Source: Brevundimonas bullata (GTDB lineage: Bacteria > Pseudomonadota > Alphaproteobacteria > Caulobacterales > Caulobacteraceae). From it: a stretch of 64,000 nt of DNA. The position numbers and the translations under genes were made by a program. The notes under the pieces were generated by a model. The model had not been told where the DNA came from and did not search any database. It saw only the letters and a list, made by a program, of their open reading frames with translations. The stretch's first letter is position 1. Each line of letters starts with the position of its first letter. This document shows, piece after piece, positions 47,797 through 56,606 of the stretch. Location of the stretch: NCBI RefSeq assembly GCF_003350205.1, contig NZ_QLLC01000001.1, forward strand, positions 62,001 through 126,000. Direction: 5' to 3'.

Positions 47797-48684
47797 ATGA
47801 TCGTCCGCTCCCGCCCCGGCCCGCTCGAAATCCTGTTCGCCGTCAACGGGTCCATCCTCCCTCGCGTAGTGGGGCGTCTGGCCCTGACGGTCGCCATCAC
47901 CGTGGCGGCGGTGCTGCTGCATCGAACGCGCCCTGACTTGCCGGTGCATCTGGCGGCCGCGCCTTTCGCCCTGATCGGGCTGGCGCTGTCCATCTTCATG
48001 AGCTTCCGCAACAACGCCTGCTACGACCGCTGGTGGGAGGCGCGAAAGCTGTGGGGCGAGTTGATCATCGCCGTCCGCTCCTTCATCCGCCAGACGGTTC
48101 TGCTGCCAGAGGACCGCCGCGCGCCCATGCTGAACGGGATCGGCGGCTTCGTCTTCGGCCTGGCCGCCCGGCTGCGCGGCCGTGACGAGACAGGCGAAAT
48201 CGCGCGCTGGACGCCTCATGAAGGCGGGCCCCACGCCACCGACGCCGCCCTGACTTCGGTGGGCCGCCAATGCGCCGAACTGCTGCGCGACGGCCTGATC
48301 GACCCGATCCGCTATTCGGTGCTGGAAGCCCGCCTGACCGAGATGAGCCATGTCCTGGCCGGGTGCGAGCGGATCAAGACCACGCCCCTGCCCTTCGCCT
48401 ACGCCCTGCTGCTGCACCGGACGGCCCACGCCTTCTGCCTGATGCTGCCCTTCGCCCTCGCCCCGGCGCTTGGCTGGTGGACGATGGCGGTGTCGCTTCT
48501 GGTGGCCTACACCTTCTTCGGTCTGGATGCCCTGGGCGACGAACTGGAAGATCCCTTCGGGGACGATCCCAACGACCTGCCGCTGGACGCCATGAGCCGG
48601 ATGCTGGAACGCGAACTGCGCCACGCCCAGGGCTGGACCGACCTGCCGCCCGTCTGGCCCGCCCAACGCGACCAGCTGACATAG
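47797..48684 (+). CDS. Bestrophin-like (UPF0187/YneE) channel family protein
   Basis: A 295-residue membrane protein with about four hydrophobic segments (residues 20-42, 45-65, 200-225 and 227-245). The signature SFRNNACYDRWWEARKLWGELI and the C-terminal LGDELEDPFGDDPNDLPLDAM are characteristic of bacterial bestrophin homologues, which form pentameric ion channels. The ion selectivity is unknown. It stands between the toxin-antitoxin pair and an unrelated minus-strand membrane gene. Confidence 0.88.
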   Translation: MIVRSRPGPLEILFAVNGSILPRVVGRLALTVAITVAAVLLHRTRPDLPVHLAAAPFALIGLALSIFMSFRNNACYDRWWEARKLWGELIIAVRSFIRQTVLLPEDRRAPMLNGIGGFVFGLAARLRGRDETGEIARWTPHEGGPHATDAALTSVGRQCAELLRDGLIDPIRYSVLEARLTEMSHVLAGCERIKTTPLPFAYALLLHRTAHAFCLMLPFALAPALGWWTMAVSLLVAYTFFGLDALGDELEDPFGDDPNDLPLDAMSRMLERELRHAQGWTDLPPVWPAQRDQLT

Positions 48685-48696
48685 AAAATAGCCGCG

Positions 48697-49074
48697 TTAC
48701 TCTACCCGCTCATCCCCGCGAGGGCGCCACGGACGTTTTCGCCAAGCCCAGCGAGCCGCAACGACCAGCGCGGTGATCCATAACCCCAGCATCGGCAGAC
48801 CCAGGTAGGGCGCAAGCGGGACAAAGAAGGCCACCAGCCAGAACCACCCCCAAGTCAGGTACCAGCTCCAGGTCAGAACCGGCTCGATAAACCCGGGCAC
48901 GCTGGCGTCGCATCGAATGAAGACGATCAGGGCATCCCCGAAATAGCACCCTGCCGGCCAAAGCCCTCCTCGAGGGTAGGCCAGAGCCAATTGCGCATAG
49001 GTCCCGATTGAAACAATCGCGGCCACAGCGACCGCCACAAAGGGCCCCGCTCGACGCTCAAACGTTCGCAGCAA
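48697..49074 (-). CDS. Small membrane protein (125 aa), unknown function
   Basis: A 125-residue protein with three likely transmembrane segments (about 11-32, 68-86 and 90-108), two cysteines in an extracytoplasmic loop (WPAGCYFGDALIVFIRCDA), and a basic C-terminal tail. The start is TTG 49074, supported by GGAGGG 7 nt upstream; no ATG is available. No family recognised. Codon use is looser than that of neighbouring housekeeping genes. Confidence 0.6.
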   Translation of the reverse strand: MLRTFERRAGPFVAVAVAAIVSIGTYAQLALAYPRGGLWPAGCYFGDALIVFIRCDASVPGFIEPVLTWSWYLTWGWFWLVAFFVPLAPYLGLPMLGLWITALVVAARWAWRKRPWRPRGDERVE

Positions 49075-49201
49075 TTCGCGCCCTCCACTTTGATATCATC
49101 GATATGTGGACGGACTTGCAGCCGACAGCAAGACGGATCGGCCTGACATTGGCGCATCAGTCCGGGATGACGGCGGCCCGCGCGCCCGCTAAATCCTGCC
49201 T

Positions 49202-49921
49202 ATGATCCGTTTGCACGTTCAGGGCGATCTCGCCCCCGGCCTCGCCGTCGCCCCGACCCTCGACCAGTCGCGCTACCTGACCCAGGTGATGCGGCTCAAG
49301 GCGGGCGACGACCTGCTGGCCTTCAACGGCCGCCACGGCGAATGGCGCGTCAGCGTCGCTGAGGTGCTGAAGAAGGGCGTCGTCCTGCGCTCCGAAGAAC
49401 AGGTGCGCGAGCAGAACCACGGTCCCGACCTCGAATTGGTCGTCGCCGTGGTGAAGAAGGCCCGCGTCGAAACCATCGTCGAAAAGGCCACCGAACTGGG
49501 CGCCGCGCGCGTGCGTCTGGTCCTGACCCACCGCACCAACGCCGACCGGCTGCGACTGGACCGGCTGGACGCCATTGCGGAAGAAGCCGCCGAGCAGACC
49601 GGGCGACTGGACGTGCCCCTGGTCGATGATCCGGTGAAGCTGGAGACGCTGCTGGACGGCTGGGACGCCTCGCGCCGCCTGATGTTCTGCGACGAAACCG
49701 GCGGGGCGCCCGCCGTGTCGGCCCTGACCGCGGCGGGCGGCGATAAATGGGCGATTCTGATCGGCCCCGAGGGCGGTTTTTCGCCCGAGGAAGGCGCCCG
49801 GCTGCGGGCCCTGACCTTCACCACCGCCGTCTCTCTGGGCCCGCGCATCCTGCGCGCTGACACCGCCGCCATCGCCGCCCTGACCCTGTGGCAGGCGGCC
49901 ATCGGCGACTGGGAGCGATAG
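49202..49921 (+). CDS. rsmE: 16S rRNA (uracil(1498)-N(3))-methyltransferase
   Basis: A SPOUT-fold enzyme that methylates U1498 of 16S rRNA. At 239 residues, an N-terminal PUA-like domain (RYLTQVMRLKAGDDLLAFNGRHGEW) is followed by the knotted domain with VKKARVETIVEKATELGAARV, ILIGPEGGFSPEEGARLRAL and SLGPRILRADTAAIAALTLWQ (SAM-binding knot). It is just upstream of gshA, an arrangement common in alphaproteobacteria. Confidence 0.96.
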   Translation: MIRLHVQGDLAPGLAVAPTLDQSRYLTQVMRLKAGDDLLAFNGRHGEWRVSVAEVLKKGVVLRSEEQVREQNHGPDLELVVAVVKKARVETIVEKATELGAARVRLVLTHRTNADRLRLDRLDAIAEEAAEQTGRLDVPLVDDPVKLETLLDGWDASRRLMFCDETGGAPAVSALTAAGGDKWAILIGPEGGFSPEEGARLRALTFTTAVSLGPRILRADTAAIAALTLWQAAIGDWER

Positions 49922-49991
49922 AAGTTTATCGCCTCCCCTCTTGAGCGGGGCCGTATCCTCGCCCATCTAGCCGCGACAGCAGGGGTTACAG

Positions 49992-51353
49992 ATGACCGAC
50001 ACGGCGCCGCTTTCCAGAGACGACCTGATCCACGCCATGTCGAAGGGCGAGAAGCCCAAGGACCAGTGGCGCATCGGCGCCGAGCACGAGAAGTTCGGCT
50101 TCGACAAGTCCACCCTGCGCCGCCCCGCCTATGAGGGCGACAACGGCATCCTGGCCATGCTGACGGGCCTTCAGCGCTTCGGCTGGTCGCCGGTGGAAGA
50201 GGCCGGCTATGTCATCGCACTGGAACGCAAGAACGCCGAGGGCTTCACCGCCTCGATCAGCCTGGAGCCGGGCGGCCAGTTCGAACTGTCGGGCGCGCCG
50301 CTGAAGGACATCCACGACATCTGCAACGAGACCGGCCAGCATCTGATGGAGGTCAAGCAGGTCGCGGACCAGTTGAACCTCGGCTTCCTCGGCGCCGGCT
50401 TCGACCCCCTGTGGCGGCGCGAGGACGTGCCGGTCATGCCCAAGGGCCGTTACGGCATCATGCGCGCCTACATGCCCAAGAAGGGCTCGCTGGGCCTCGA
50501 CATGATGCTGCGCACCTGCACCATCCAGGCCAACCTCGACTTCGATTCCGAAGTCGACATGATCATGAAGTTCCGCACCTCGCTGGCGCTTCAGCCCATC
50601 GCCACGGCCCTGTTCGCCTGTTCGCCCTTCACCGAGGGCAAGCCCAACGGCTTCCTGTCGGCGCGCGCCAACGTCTGGACCGACACCGATCCCGACCGCA
50701 CCGGCATGCTGGACTTCGTCTTCGCCGACGGCTTCGGCTACGAGCGCTACGCCGACTATGCGCTCGACACCCCCATGTACTTCGCCAAGCGCGGCGAGAC
50801 CTATGTCGACCTGTCCGGCCAGTCGTTCCGCAAGTTCATGACCGAGGGTCTGGACGCCCTGCCCGGCGAGCGCGCCACGGCCAAGGACTGGGCCGACCAC
50901 CTGACCACCCTCTTCCCCGAAGTGCGCCTGAAACAGTATCTGGAGATGCGCGGCGCCGACGGCGGGCCGTGGAGCCGCATCTGCGCCCTGCCCGCCCTGT
51001 GGGCCGGCGTCCTGTACGACGCGCCGTCGCTGGCTGCGGCCTGGGACCTGTGCAAGGACTGGGACATCGCCGACCACGAGCGCCTGCGCCGCGACGTGAC
51101 CCGCCTGGGCCTCAAGGCCGAGGTGGCGGGCCGCAGCGTCCGCGACATCGCCGTCGACCTGGTGAACATCGCCAAGCAGGGCCTGAAGAACCGCGCCCGG
51201 TTCAGCGGCGGCATGGTCGACGAGCGCGGCTATCTGTCGGAACTGGAAGACATCGCCGACAGCGGCGTGACCCCCGCCGACCGCCTGCTGGAGCTCTATC
51301 ACGGCGAATGGAAGGGCGACGTCAGCCGCATCTACCGCGACTTCGCCTACTAG
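49992..51353 (+). CDS. gshA: Glutamate-cysteine ligase (plant type)
   Basis: Catalyses the first step of glutathione synthesis. At 453 residues it is of the GCS2/plant type common in alphaproteobacteria, not the E. coli type. Blocks are QWRIGAEHEKFGFD (ATP/glutamate site), SISLEPGGQFELSGAPLKD, GIMRAYMPKKGSLGLDMMLRT, and ANLDFDSEVDMIMKFRTSLAL. The ATG at 49992 follows an AGGGG ribosome-binding site. The glutathione made would serve the GST at 7726. Confidence 0.95.
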   Translation: MTDTAPLSRDDLIHAMSKGEKPKDQWRIGAEHEKFGFDKSTLRRPAYEGDNGILAMLTGLQRFGWSPVEEAGYVIALERKNAEGFTASISLEPGGQFELSGAPLKDIHDICNETGQHLMEVKQVADQLNLGFLGAGFDPLWRREDVPVMPKGRYGIMRAYMPKKGSLGLDMMLRTCTIQANLDFDSEVDMIMKFRTSLALQPIATALFACSPFTEGKPNGFLSARANVWTDTDPDRTGMLDFVFADGFGYERYADYALDTPMYFAKRGETYVDLSGQSFRKFMTEGLDALPGERATAKDWADHLTTLFPEVRLKQYLEMRGADGGPWSRICALPALWAGVLYDAPSLAAAWDLCKDWDIADHERLRRDVTRLGLKAEVAGRSVRDIAVDLVNIAKQGLKNRARFSGGMVDERGYLSELEDIADSGVTPADRLLELYHGEWKGDVSRIYRDFAY

Positions 51354-51445
51354 GTTTTTCACGGCCCGCCTCGGCAAGGGGCGAACGCAAAGGCGGCCTT
51401 AACCGTCTGGGTTTAAGCATGGCGTCCAGTTCTCGAGGATTGCCC

Positions 51446-53038
51446 ATGACCACCGTCGCGTTCGCCGCCGCATCCTCGACAGGACAGCCGCAGCCGCAGC
51501 GCGACCCGGCGGCCGATCTGGCGACCTTCTTCGACGTCTCGCTGGACCTGCTGGTCATCCGCGATCTGGAAGGCGTCATCGTCCGGGTCAGCGCCTCCTG
51601 GGCCTCGACCCTGGGCTACAGGCCGGACGAGCTGGTCGGCCGGGCCATCCTCAGTCTGGTCCATCCCGACGACCTGCCCGCCACCCTGGACAGCGCGACC
51701 GAGGTCGAAAACCGCCGCCCCGACGCCCCGGTCCGGGGTCACGTCAACCGCTATCGTCACCGCGACGGCCACTATGTCACCCTGGAATGGCGAGCTCAGA
51801 AGTTCGGCGACCGCATCTACGCCGTGGCCCGCGACGTCACCGCCAAGATCGCCGCCGAACAGGCCCTGATCGAGGCCAAGGCCGCCGCCGAAACCGCCAA
51901 CCGCGCCAAGTCAGACTTCCTCGCCAACATGAGCCACGAAATCCGCACGCCGCTGAACGGGGTCATCGGCATCATCGACGCCCTGGCCCGCACCCCTCTG
52001 GCCCCCGAGCAGGCGGAGATGGTGGGGCTGATCAGCACCTCGGGCGTCACGCTGGAACGGCTGGTCTCGGACATGCTGGACGTGTCGCGCATCGAGGCGG
52101 GCAAGCTGGAGCTGGAGCTGCGGCCCTTTGATCTGGACGAGGCCCTGACCGCCCCCCTGGACACCCAGCGCCTGCGGGCCGAGGACAAGGGGTTGGCTTT
52201 CCATGTCGAGCGGGCGCCCAATGCGCGCGGCGTCTTCATCGGCGACAGCGTCCGCATCAGCCAGATCCTGGGCAACCTGCTGTCGAACGCCGTCAAGTTC
52301 ACCGCCGAGGGGTCGGTCATCGTCCGCTTCGCCCTGACCGAGGACGACGGGGCCCCGACCCTGCTGAGCTTCGAAGTGGAGGATACCGGCGTCGGTTTCG
52401 ACGCCGAGCATGACGCCCAGCTGTTCCAGCGCTTCAGCCAGGCCGACGCCTCGATCACCCGGCGCTTCGGCGGCACGGGCCTGGGCCTGTCGATCTGCCG
52501 CTCGCTGACCGAGATGATGGGCGGACGCATCACCGGGGCCTCGACGCCGGGCGTGGGCAGCCGTTTCCGCGTCGAACTGCCCCTGCCCCGCGCCCAGAGC
52601 CTGCGGGACTATGACGCCCGCGACGTGGCCGCCCTCGCCGCCGGGCCGCAGCCCTCTCGCCTGCTGCGCGTGCTGCTGGCCGAGGACCACCCGGTCAACC
52701 AGCGCGTGGTCCAGTTGATCCTGGCCGGCCATGTCGAGGAGATCGTCACCGTCGATGACGGCGCCCAGGCGGTCGCCGCCTTTGAGGCCGGAACCTTCGA
52801 CGTGGTGCTGATGGATATGCAGATGCCCTGCATGGACGGACTGACCGCCACGCGGGCCATTCGTGCGCTGGAGGCCGCCCGACCGGGCGTGGCGCGCACC
52901 CCGATCCTGATGCTGAGCGCCAACGCCATGGCCGAGCATCGCGACGCCGCCCGCGCTGCCGGCGCCGACCTGCACCTGGCCAAGCCCGTCACCGCCCGCG
53001 ACCTGCTGACCACCCTGGCCATGCTGACGCCGGGCTGA
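51446..53038 (+). CDS. PAS-containing hybrid sensor histidine kinase
   Basis: A 530-residue cytoplasmic hybrid kinase. PAS/PAC at about residues 25-135; HisKA with H164 in NMSHEIRTPLNG; HATPase with N-box ILGNLLSNAVKF (274-285) and G-boxes DTGVGFD and GGTGLGLSI; a C-terminal receiver (about 407-528) with D457 in VVLMDMQMP and the Lys in LAKPV. No membrane helix. The ATG at 51446 with GAGG upstream is preferred; ATG 51419 is in frame. Phosphate would pass to its own receiver and then to an unknown phosphotransferase. Confidence 0.9.
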   Translation: MTTVAFAAASSTGQPQPQRDPAADLATFFDVSLDLLVIRDLEGVIVRVSASWASTLGYRPDELVGRAILSLVHPDDLPATLDSATEVENRRPDAPVRGHVNRYRHRDGHYVTLEWRAQKFGDRIYAVARDVTAKIAAEQALIEAKAAAETANRAKSDFLANMSHEIRTPLNGVIGIIDALARTPLAPEQAEMVGLISTSGVTLERLVSDMLDVSRIEAGKLELELRPFDLDEALTAPLDTQRLRAEDKGLAFHVERAPNARGVFIGDSVRISQILGNLLSNAVKFTAEGSVIVRFALTEDDGAPTLLSFEVEDTGVGFDAEHDAQLFQRFSQADASITRRFGGTGLGLSICRSLTEMMGGRITGASTPGVGSRFRVELPLPRAQSLRDYDARDVAALAAGPQPSRLLRVLLAEDHPVNQRVVQLILAGHVEEIVTVDDGAQAVAAFEAGTFDVVLMDMQMPCMDGLTATRAIRALEAARPGVARTPILMLSANAMAEHRDAARAAGADLHLAKPVTARDLLTTLAMLTPG

Positions 53039-53044
53039 GCCGCG

Positions 53045-53836
53045 CTAGCTGAGCCAGCCCGTCACCATGACCCGCAGCGGATTGGCCGGGTCGGACAAGA
53101 GGCGCGCGGTGATGGCCAGGGAGATGATCACCAGAAGCGGCCGGATCAGGCGCGGCCCGAACCGCATGGCGGCGTGCGAGCCCATCCGCCCGCCGACGAA
53201 CTGGCCCACGGCCATGATCCCGGCCAGGGTCCAGACCACGTGCCCCCCGACCGCCAGCACCACGATGCCGACCACATTGCTCATCAGGTTCAGCGCCTTG
53301 GTGTGGGCCGTGGCCCGCGTCAGCCCCATGCCCAGCAGCATGACCAGGCTGAGCGCAAAGAACGACCCCGTCCCCGGCCCGAAGAAGCCGTCGTAAAACC
53401 CGATCCCGCCCGCCACAAAGGCATAGGCCAGGGGCGTCAGCCGGGCGTGGGCGTCCTCGTCCGAGGCCTTGGGTCCGAACAGGAAATAGAGCGCGATGCC
53501 GATCAGCAGCACCGGCAGCAGGATCATCAGCCAGCGCGAGTCCACCAGGGTCACGGCGAAGGCCCCCAGCCCCGCCCCGACGCCGACCAGAATCAGGGGC
53601 CAGCGGATCAGACGGAAATCCACGCGGCCCTTGCGCCAGAAGTTCCACAGGGCCGAGGCCGTGCCCACGCTGCCCTGCACCTTGTTGGTGGCGATGGCCG
53701 CGACCGGGTTCAACCCCACCGACAACAGCGCCGGCAGCGAGATCAGCCCCCCGCCCCCCGCAATGGCGTCGATAAACCCGGCGATCACCGACGCCAGACC
53801 CAAGAGGGCGATGATTTCAGGCGTCAGTTCCGGCAC
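53045..53836 (-). CDS. TSUP family (TauE/SafE) membrane transporter
   Basis: A 263-residue protein with eight or so membrane segments. The duplicated family motif is present: GLASVIAGFIDAIAGGGGLISLPALLSVGLNP in the first half and GIGFYDGFFGPGTGSFFAL in the second. The family exports sulfite, sulfoacetate or related organosulfur anions, or takes up other anions. It is convergent with the hybrid kinase gene and is the last clearly chromosomal gene before the accessory region. Confidence 0.9.
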   Translation of the reverse strand: MPELTPEIIALLGLASVIAGFIDAIAGGGGLISLPALLSVGLNPVAAIATNKVQGSVGTASALWNFWRKGRVDFRLIRWPLILVGVGAGLGAFAVTLVDSRWLMILLPVLLIGIALYFLFGPKASDEDAHARLTPLAYAFVAGGIGFYDGFFGPGTGSFFALSLVMLLGMGLTRATAHTKALNLMSNVVGIVVLAVGGHVVWTLAGIMAVGQFVGGRMGSHAAMRFGPRLIRPLLVIISLAITARLLSDPANPLRVMVTGWLS

Positions 53837-54005
53837 GCGTGCAATACTCCTGCAACGGCGACGCTATAGCCCCCGCCGCCGGAAACCACCACCGCGCTTG
53901 CGGCCTTAGGGCGGCATGGACCGGGGGCTATGCCGCTCGCTGGCCAACTGGCCAATCCCGGATATGCTGCGCGCCCGATCTTCTGCCCCGAACGGAGCGC
54001 GCATC

Positions 54006-54536
54006 ATGGCCGACGGCATATTGGGCGACACCCTTTGCTTGGAATACCGCATCGGAACTTCCCTCGGAGAGGTTTTGGTGACGGCAAGCGGCTACGTCAG
54101 CGTTGGTTTTGAGGAAGTGCCGGTTGTTATTCCTGCGCTTCCGAGGGGAATGCGCGTTGATGGTGTAAAGCTGCTTCGCATCGGGATTGAACAGACCGTC
54201 ACGCCCAACAAATCGCTCCTATTGAAGGTCGCCGCCGCACGAACCGGCTATGCCACCACCGGAGAATGGTTGGAGGGCATGGAGCTCGTGAACCCGGAAG
54301 GTGTCTTGCAGGTCGGTTTGCGCGACTGTGAATGGCTTGCTGGCGAAGGCATCGTCGCCTCGTGGGCCAGCTATGAAGCCAACCATTTACAGCAGACAGT
54401 AACGACAGCCCCAGCGGGTGCTTCGATCTTCGTGAGCGTGGCCTGGCGCGCAGCCGGCGAGATGGCCGTTGAAGATGACATCTCGACTTGGTTCGCAGTA
54501 GACCTGACCCTACCGAACAACTCCAATAGTATCTGA
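54006..54536 (+). CDS. Hypothetical protein, unknown function
   Basis: A 176-residue soluble protein with predominantly beta-strand character, starting MADGILGDTLCLEYRIGTSL. The chosen ATG (54006) has GGAG upstream; a longer frame adds non-conserved sequence. GC content is clearly lower than in the TauE gene, and codon use is relaxed, so it is probably acquired. Its stop precedes the broken DUF72 gene by 1 nt. No family recognised. Confidence 0.65.
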   Translation: MADGILGDTLCLEYRIGTSLGEVLVTASGYVSVGFEEVPVVIPALPRGMRVDGVKLLRIGIEQTVTPNKSLLLKVAAARTGYATTGEWLEGMELVNPEGVLQVGLRDCEWLAGEGIVASWASYEANHLQQTVTTAPAGASIFVSVAWRAAGEMAVEDDISTWFAVDLTLPNNSNSI

Positions 54537-54537
54537 C

Positions 54538-54669
54538 ATGAGTATCTACGTTGGCGTCGGCGGCTGGACCTTCGAGCCGTGGCGCGGGGTCTTCTATCCC
54601 GAGGGGCTGACGCAGAAGCGCGAGCTGGGGTTCGCCAGCCGGGCGCTGACCTCCATCGAAATTGTGTAA
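54538..54669 (+). pseudogene. DUF72 family gene, 5' fragment
   Basis: The first 42 codons of a DUF72 (YecE-like) gene: SIYVGVGGWTFEPWRGVFYP, then LTSIEI, where full proteins continue with N-G/S-T-F/Y-Y. After TCGAAAT (54656-54662) the frame is replaced by foreign sequence and ends V-stop. It is GC-rich like the chromosome. Joined to 55487 onwards it restores a perfect DUF72 frame. Confidence 0.85.
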
Positions 54670-54716
54670 TGGGCTCTACACCACGTAACTTATTGATTTT
54701 ACTTGAGACAGAATGA

Positions 54717-55232
54717 ATGCCCGATACGGCAACTCAGGTCGAAGCGATCAACGCAATCGCTTTCTCCGCGTTCGCGGCCATGGCGCTAATGGCCCTCCAA
54801 ATCGTCGCTCTGGGGTTCTTCAACCCCAAAAGCAAACTCACGCTCGTCGCCGCTTATGCCCTTTGGATCGGCTTGGCGGGCATATTGGCATGGTTCACCT
54901 TCCACCCAGCCATTCGAGCAATGAAGTTCGTCGGCAGCCCTTGGATGTTCGTGGTGATCGGCAGCCTCTCAGCCATCATTCTCTTCGCCTTGCGGCGCTC
55001 AAGGAAGGACTTTTACGGCCTCATCGAAGTAAGTGTGGCCTTGGCCACACCGATTTTCTTGGGTCGAGAGTACGACGCATCCGGTCAGCTTACGGTGGTG
55101 ATCGCCTTCATTGGTGCGATCTACGTGATGGTTCGAGGCTTCACGAATATAGGTGAGCATTGGAAGGCAGATATCGAAAAAGATAAGGCCCGGCCTGCCA
55201 CGGAGGAGCGGCGCGAGGCCGGCGCAAGTTAG
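54717..55232 (+). CDS. Four-helix membrane protein, unknown function (inserted DNA)
   Basis: A 171-residue protein with four hydrophobic segments (about 15-34, 42-62, 74-92 and 113-133), a polar N-terminus and a charged C-terminal tail (HWKADIEKDKARPATEERRE). GC content is clearly below that of the chromosome. It is the only gene in the roughly 0.8 kb that splits the DUF72 gene. No family recognised; a short membrane effector or immunity-type protein is conceivable but unsupported. Confidence 0.65.
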   Translation: MPDTATQVEAINAIAFSAFAAMALMALQIVALGFFNPKSKLTLVAAYALWIGLAGILAWFTFHPAIRAMKFVGSPWMFVVIGSLSAIILFALRRSRKDFYGLIEVSVALATPIFLGREYDASGQLTVVIAFIGAIYVMVRGFTNIGEHWKADIEKDKARPATEERREAGAS

Positions 55233-55352
55233 TAGGTGCCGTCGTATCTCCAGACCGAAGCCCCTCCCCATTGCGACCGTTAGTTCACATTAGAAACTGA
55301 TGCATAACTTCGCGCGGCTGCACCGCGTCACCTTGAACATGGAAACACGAAC

Positions 55353-55703
55353 ATGACCTCCAATGTAATCAAGATAGGTGTCGGCGGCTGGACTTTCGAA
55401 GACTGGCGCGGTGTATTTTATCCAGAAAAACTCGTTCAAAAACAAGAACTTACTTACATGGCGTCCAAGATGCCAACCGTCGAAATCAACGGCACCTATT
55501 ATTCCACCTTCAAGCCCGACAGCTGGATGAAGTGGCGCGACGAGACGCCCGACGACTTCGTCTTTGCGGTCAAGGCCAGCCGTTACTGCACCAACCGCAA
55601 GATCCTGTCCGAAGGCGGCGAAAGCTTCGACCGCTTCCTGTCGCAGGGGCTGACCCTGCTGGGCGACAAGCTGGGTCCGATCAACTGGCAGTTCATGACA
55701 TGA
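55353..55703 (+). pseudogene. DUF72 family gene, chimeric and truncated
   Basis: A 116-codon frame. The first 45 residues (IKIGVGGWTFEDWRGVFYP...MPTVEI) come from an AT-richer, divergent DUF72 gene. From TCGAAAT (55480-55486) on, the sequence is GC-rich and chromosome-like: NGTYYSTFKPDSWMKWRDE, DDFVFAVKASRY, LTLLGDKLGPINWQF. The reading frame stops after MT; normal DUF72 proteins are about twice as long. So the replacement 5' end was in place, but the 3' half has been lost. Confidence 0.8.
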
Positions 55704-56067
55704 AATACTATTAGCAGCGTCAAGAAAAACAGCGCTTTCAGGCGGGTTGAGACCGGACCCAGTATGCTGGTCTTCGGTGTTATGCCGCTCTCTATGAGGC
55801 TTACCAGCGCGAGCGCTAGAACAAGACGGCTGTCGAGGACGCCCGCCAATCGTTTCGCAGACCTTCACTCGTTGACCGTTGGCCGCGACCCTCCAAATAC
55901 CCCAGAGAGCCGCGCACAGGCCTCTCATGGGCGTTCTGGCTCACGACCACGATCAACCCGTTCCGTGCCTTCAGAGACGCGCTGAGAGCCATTCTTCGCG
56001 GCTAACGGAAGGCCGGGGGCGAACGCCGTTGGAGGATATGTTCCAACGAGGATCAGCAGGTCGATCA
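55704..56067. other. Degenerate sequence, no intact gene
   Basis: 364 bp between the truncated DUF72 gene and the regulator gene. One frame reads like protein with an internal stop (ALYEAYQRER-stop, then NKTAVEDARQSF, later TTTINPFRAFRDALRAILRG), which suggests the remains of a gene I cannot identify. No repeat, RNA gene or insertion-sequence end was recognised. Confidence 0.4.
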
Positions 56068-56508
56068 TCATGCTTTCCGCTCATGCGGCTCTTTGATTTG
56101 ATCCATCGCGCGGTCGATCAGGGCATAACCCTCCGGCGACATCTTGATTTCTAACTCTCGGCGGTCAAACTCTGAGGGCACAGTGAATACCAGCCCAGCT
56201 TCTTTCAGTGAGCGAACGGTGCGGGAGGTTGTCGTGCCAAGCAGATCGAAAAATGTCTCACCTTCAGCTTCGGACTTCATATAGCCGATGCTGGTTCGGC
56301 TTCCGGTGGCGGCTGTTTGGGCTATCATGAGGAAGCAGACGGCTTGGCGTAGGGTAGTGTGGGGAGACATGCCCTGCGCCAGTGCGATGAGCAGCCTGCG
56401 AACATCGGCCAAATTGTCTTTGGTGGCGAGACGAAATGACTGCATTTCAACCTCGTCGATCATTGCTGCAAACTCGGCATCTGAAATCTTGCCGTCGCGC
56501 TCCGACAT
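56068..56508 (-). CDS. MarR-like winged-helix regulator, divergent from the methyltransferase
   Basis: A 146-residue protein. The C-terminal half has the winged-helix layout of MarR-type regulators: TTLRQAVCFLMIAQTAA, FDLLGTTTSRTVRSLKEAGLVF (recognition helix) and FDRRELEIKMSPEGYALIDRAM (wing and final helix). The N-terminal 50 residues are charged helices. The ATG at 56508 is chosen. It is divergent from the triple methyltransferase gene with only 98 bp between, and an inverted repeat there could be its operator. It may act like the controller protein of a modification system. Confidence 0.75.
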   Translation of the reverse strand: MSERDGKISDAEFAAMIDEVEMQSFRLATKDNLADVRRLLIALAQGMSPHTTLRQAVCFLMIAQTAATGSRTSIGYMKSEAEGETFFDLLGTTTSRTVRSLKEAGLVFTVPSEFDRRELEIKMSPEGYALIDRAMDQIKEPHERKA

Positions 56509-56541
56509 CCTCACACCCCATTACAAATCGCTGCGGGAGTG

Positions 56542-56561
56542 TGGCTAACGGGCGTTAACCA
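56542..56561. promoter_or_regulatory. Inverted repeat in the divergent regulator/methyltransferase promoter
   Basis: TGGCTAAC-GGGC-GTTAACCA: 8-bp arms with one mismatch and a 4-nt spacer, midway between the two divergent start codons. It is the best operator candidate for the MarR-like regulator. Confidence 0.5.
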
Positions 56562-56581
56562 ACGGTATCTTCGTAAGATTT

Positions 56582-56602
56582 GGCTCCACTGAAGAAGGAG
56601 CC
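56582..56602 (+). promoter_or_regulatory. Hairpin over the methyltransferase Shine-Dalgarno
   Basis: GGCTCC (56582-56587) pairs with GGAGCC (56597-56602), and the latter is part of the ribosome-binding AAGGAG (56594-56599). Folding would mask it and lower translation. The start codon TTG lies 4 nt further on. Confidence 0.4.
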
Positions 56603-56606
56603 GCCA

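Noticed and set aside
50411..51418. N-terminal extension of the hybrid kinase through gshA
   Set aside because: This part is an out-of-frame shadow of gshA; the kinase starts with its own ribosome-binding site near 51446.
54713..55156. A second plus-strand frame within the inserted membrane gene
   Set aside because: Polar, Arg/His-rich shadow of the clearly hydrophobic reading frame at 54717-55232.
54538..55703. Insertion-sequence transposition as cause of the DUF72 disruption
   Set aside because: No transposase or terminal inverted repeats in the 824 bp; the insert instead carries a replacement DUF72 5' end, which fits recombination or integration at a homologous site.
55879..56154. A 91-codon open frame on the plus strand
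   Set aside because: No protein-like features, no ribosome-binding site, and it runs into the antisense of the regulator gene.
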